From SABY01 sp964593705 (GTDB lineage: Bacteria > Bacteroidota > Bacteroidia > Bacteroidales > 4484-276), in the NCBI GenBank assembly GCA_964593705.1, contig CAZQIV010000002.1, positions 76,766 through 140,765 of the forward strand: a stretch of DNA of 64,000 nt. The letters are read 5' to 3'. A program made the position numbers and the translations under genes. Shown here in pieces: positions 63,162 to 64,000 of the stretch (within the stretch, counting starts at the first letter, position 1; each line of letters begins with the position of its first letter). The notes under the pieces are model-generated. The model did not search any database. It saw only the letters and a list, made by a program, of their open reading frames with translations, and was not told where the DNA came from.

Positions 63162-63386
63162 ATGGAAAAAATTTTGAATTTACATATCGAAAAACTTCCT
63201 GAAGGATATTATTTGGCAACTTCAGATACTATTCAGGGACTGATTGCCCAGGGAAGAACCATTTCCGAAACCATAGAGATTGCTAAGGATGTGGCAAAAA
63301 AATTGATCGAAGCGCAGGAAGATAAAATCCCTTTGCTGACAGCTACATCAAATAATTTTGAATATCCATTGGTTATTGGTTTATAG
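63162..63386 (+). CDS. hicB: HicB-type antitoxin
   Basis: A 74-residue protein with the HicB partial RNase H-like fold: LNLHIEKLPEGYYLATSDTI, QGLIAQGRTISETIEIAKDVAKKLIEA. No C-terminal DNA-binding domain is present, as in the short HicB class. It ends one base before the hicA start. The order antitoxin-toxin is the reverse of E. coli hicAB but common elsewhere. Confidence 0.88.
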   Translation: MEKILNLHIEKLPEGYYLATSDTIQGLIAQGRTISETIEIAKDVAKKLIEAQEDKIPLLTATSNNFEYPLVIGL

Positions 63387-63387
63387 C

Positions 63388-63615
63388 ATGGGCAATTTGA
63401 GTGGATTCAATTATCGGGTTATTGTAAAGATTCTTAAAAAATTTGGGTTCGTCTTTTTTCGACAAGTTGCCGGTAGCCATGAAATCTGGCACAATCCTCA
63501 AAGTAAAAAATTCACAACAATACCAAATCATCCGGGTGATATGCCGGAAGGAACTTTAAGAGCAATTTTAAAACAAGCAGATATTAAAACCGATAATTTT
63601 ATTAAAATGAAGTAG
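63388..63615 (+). CDS. hicA: HicA-type mRNA interferase toxin
   Basis: A 75-residue double-stranded-RNA-binding-fold toxin starting at MGNLSGFNYRVIVKIL (an earlier in-frame ATG lies in hicB). The catalytic histidine is H31 in VAGSHEIWHNP, followed by TTIPNHPGDMPEGTLRAILKQADI, the family signature. HicA cuts mRNA when free of HicB. Confidence 0.92.
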   Translation: MGNLSGFNYRVIVKILKKFGFVFFRQVAGSHEIWHNPQSKKFTTIPNHPGDMPEGTLRAILKQADIKTDNFIKMK

Positions 63616-63959
63616 TAAAAATGCGGAACTAAAGCAGGTCAAGGACAAACTTGATCTTTTTGAAAGGAAATACAATCAAAGCTTTTCGGTTTTTGAAATG
63701 GATTCAGGGTTTGACTTCAAGTCAAGCCCTGAATTTCATATCCGGGAAATTGAAAAGGGACGTTTTAAAGTTGCTTGTGGAAGGTAAAATTATTTTAGGG
63801 TTGCTATCCCTCCGCTGGAGCGGAGCAGGCTCTGCGGGGCTGTGCCATGGGCATTCCTTCGGATCAAACCCATAAACTGTAAGGGTTCGCAGCCCCGATA
63901 GGGGATTGCGACCCTTGCACAAGGTTAGCGTTTTATGGTAATCCCACAATAAATTTCCA
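63616..63959. other. Gene-free stretch after hicA
   Basis: Contains the CAGGG...CCCTG hairpin and a GC-rich segment (TTGCTATCCCTCCGCTGG to GGTTCGCAGCCCC, about 63800-63905) related to the segment near 39540-39625. No coding frame supported. Confidence 0.5.
63702..63734. repeat. Short palindrome, CAGGGTTTGACTT family
   Basis: Arms ATTCAGGGTTTGACTT and AAGTCAAGCCCTGAAT are inverse complements apart from one G-T-type position, meeting around a single C. Related to 766-792 and 39764-39794. Confidence 0.65.
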
Positions 63960-64000
63960 TTACCTTACCTGCAACTCCACCTCCACGGTATCGGCACTAA
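63960..64000 (-). CDS. Possible 3' end of a gene entering from the right edge
   Basis: On the minus strand the last 12 codons before a TAA at 63960-63962 read SADTVEVELQVR. The alternating polar/hydrophobic pattern suits a final beta strand. Too short to identify. Confidence 0.35.
   Translation of the reverse strand, partial: SADTVEVELQVR

Overview
The window looks like a piece of a Bacteroidota (Bacteroidetes) genome, most likely an environmental, metagenome-assembled member of the Bacteroidales/Marinilabiliales side of the phylum; the finer placement is inference. Supporting signs are the gliding-motility genes gldE and gldD behind ssb, a C-terminal type IX secretion sorting domain, an M64 peptidase, an Omp28-like protein, LytTR regulation, A-rich regions instead of Shine-Dalgarno sites, and many upstream TAnnTTTG boxes, the -7 element of the Bacteroidetes housekeeping sigma factor. 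A run of 100 N at 30884-30983 marks a scaffold join.

Layout. 1-6660: a LytTR response regulator, a decapitated AbiEii toxin remnant, then an AT-rich restriction-modification pair (putative PD-(D/E)XK nuclease plus a 1007-residue adenine methyltransferase) bounded by identical 23-bp repeats, and an HD hydrolase. 6780-22684 is mostly housekeeping: M64 peptidase, STAS protein, acetylating aldehyde dehydrogenase, exonuclease, mnmD, arginine decarboxylase, gldD-gldE, ssb, a TPR histidine kinase, metF, plsC and a nitrilase. 22820-36941 is an accessory zone: a nucleotidyltransferase with a broken HEPN partner, a sigma-factor/membrane-protein fusion, an unrecognised AT-rich gene pair, a decaying type I restriction locus (hsdM nonsense, kilA-N broken, hsdS intact, hsdR broken at several points and split by a small palindromic element), and a DUF6922/AbiEii toxin-antitoxin pair. 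37047-46539 carries a secreted S9-type hydrolase, a VapBC pair, a T9SS-exported Omp28/PKD protein, an AAA/DUF4143 ATPase, a DUF4136 lipoprotein with a beta-barrel protein, and uridine kinase. 46635-54581 is a signalling operon of two large hybrid kinases with CheR and CheB. 55089-59179 is a defence/toxin island: a second DUF4143 ATPase, two PIN-toxin pairs and an MntA-HepT pair wedged between two copies of the metH leader. The window closes with metH (59416-63102) and hicBA.

How the parts relate. metF and metH supply and use 5-methyl-THF for methionine synthesis. The accessory zones hold at least six toxin-antitoxin-type units or remnants and two restriction systems, interleaved with short palindromic repeats. 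The most distinctive structures are a 228-bp two-hairpin element present in two nearly identical copies (one splitting hsdR, one starting inside the stop codon of the T9SS gene), the attC-like repeats at the ends of both restriction loci, three 18-bp repeats at exactly 33-bp spacing in front of an ATPase gene, and the duplication of the metH promoter and first codons around mntA-hepT. All coordinates and motifs were read by eye; family names rest on remembered motifs, not on searches.
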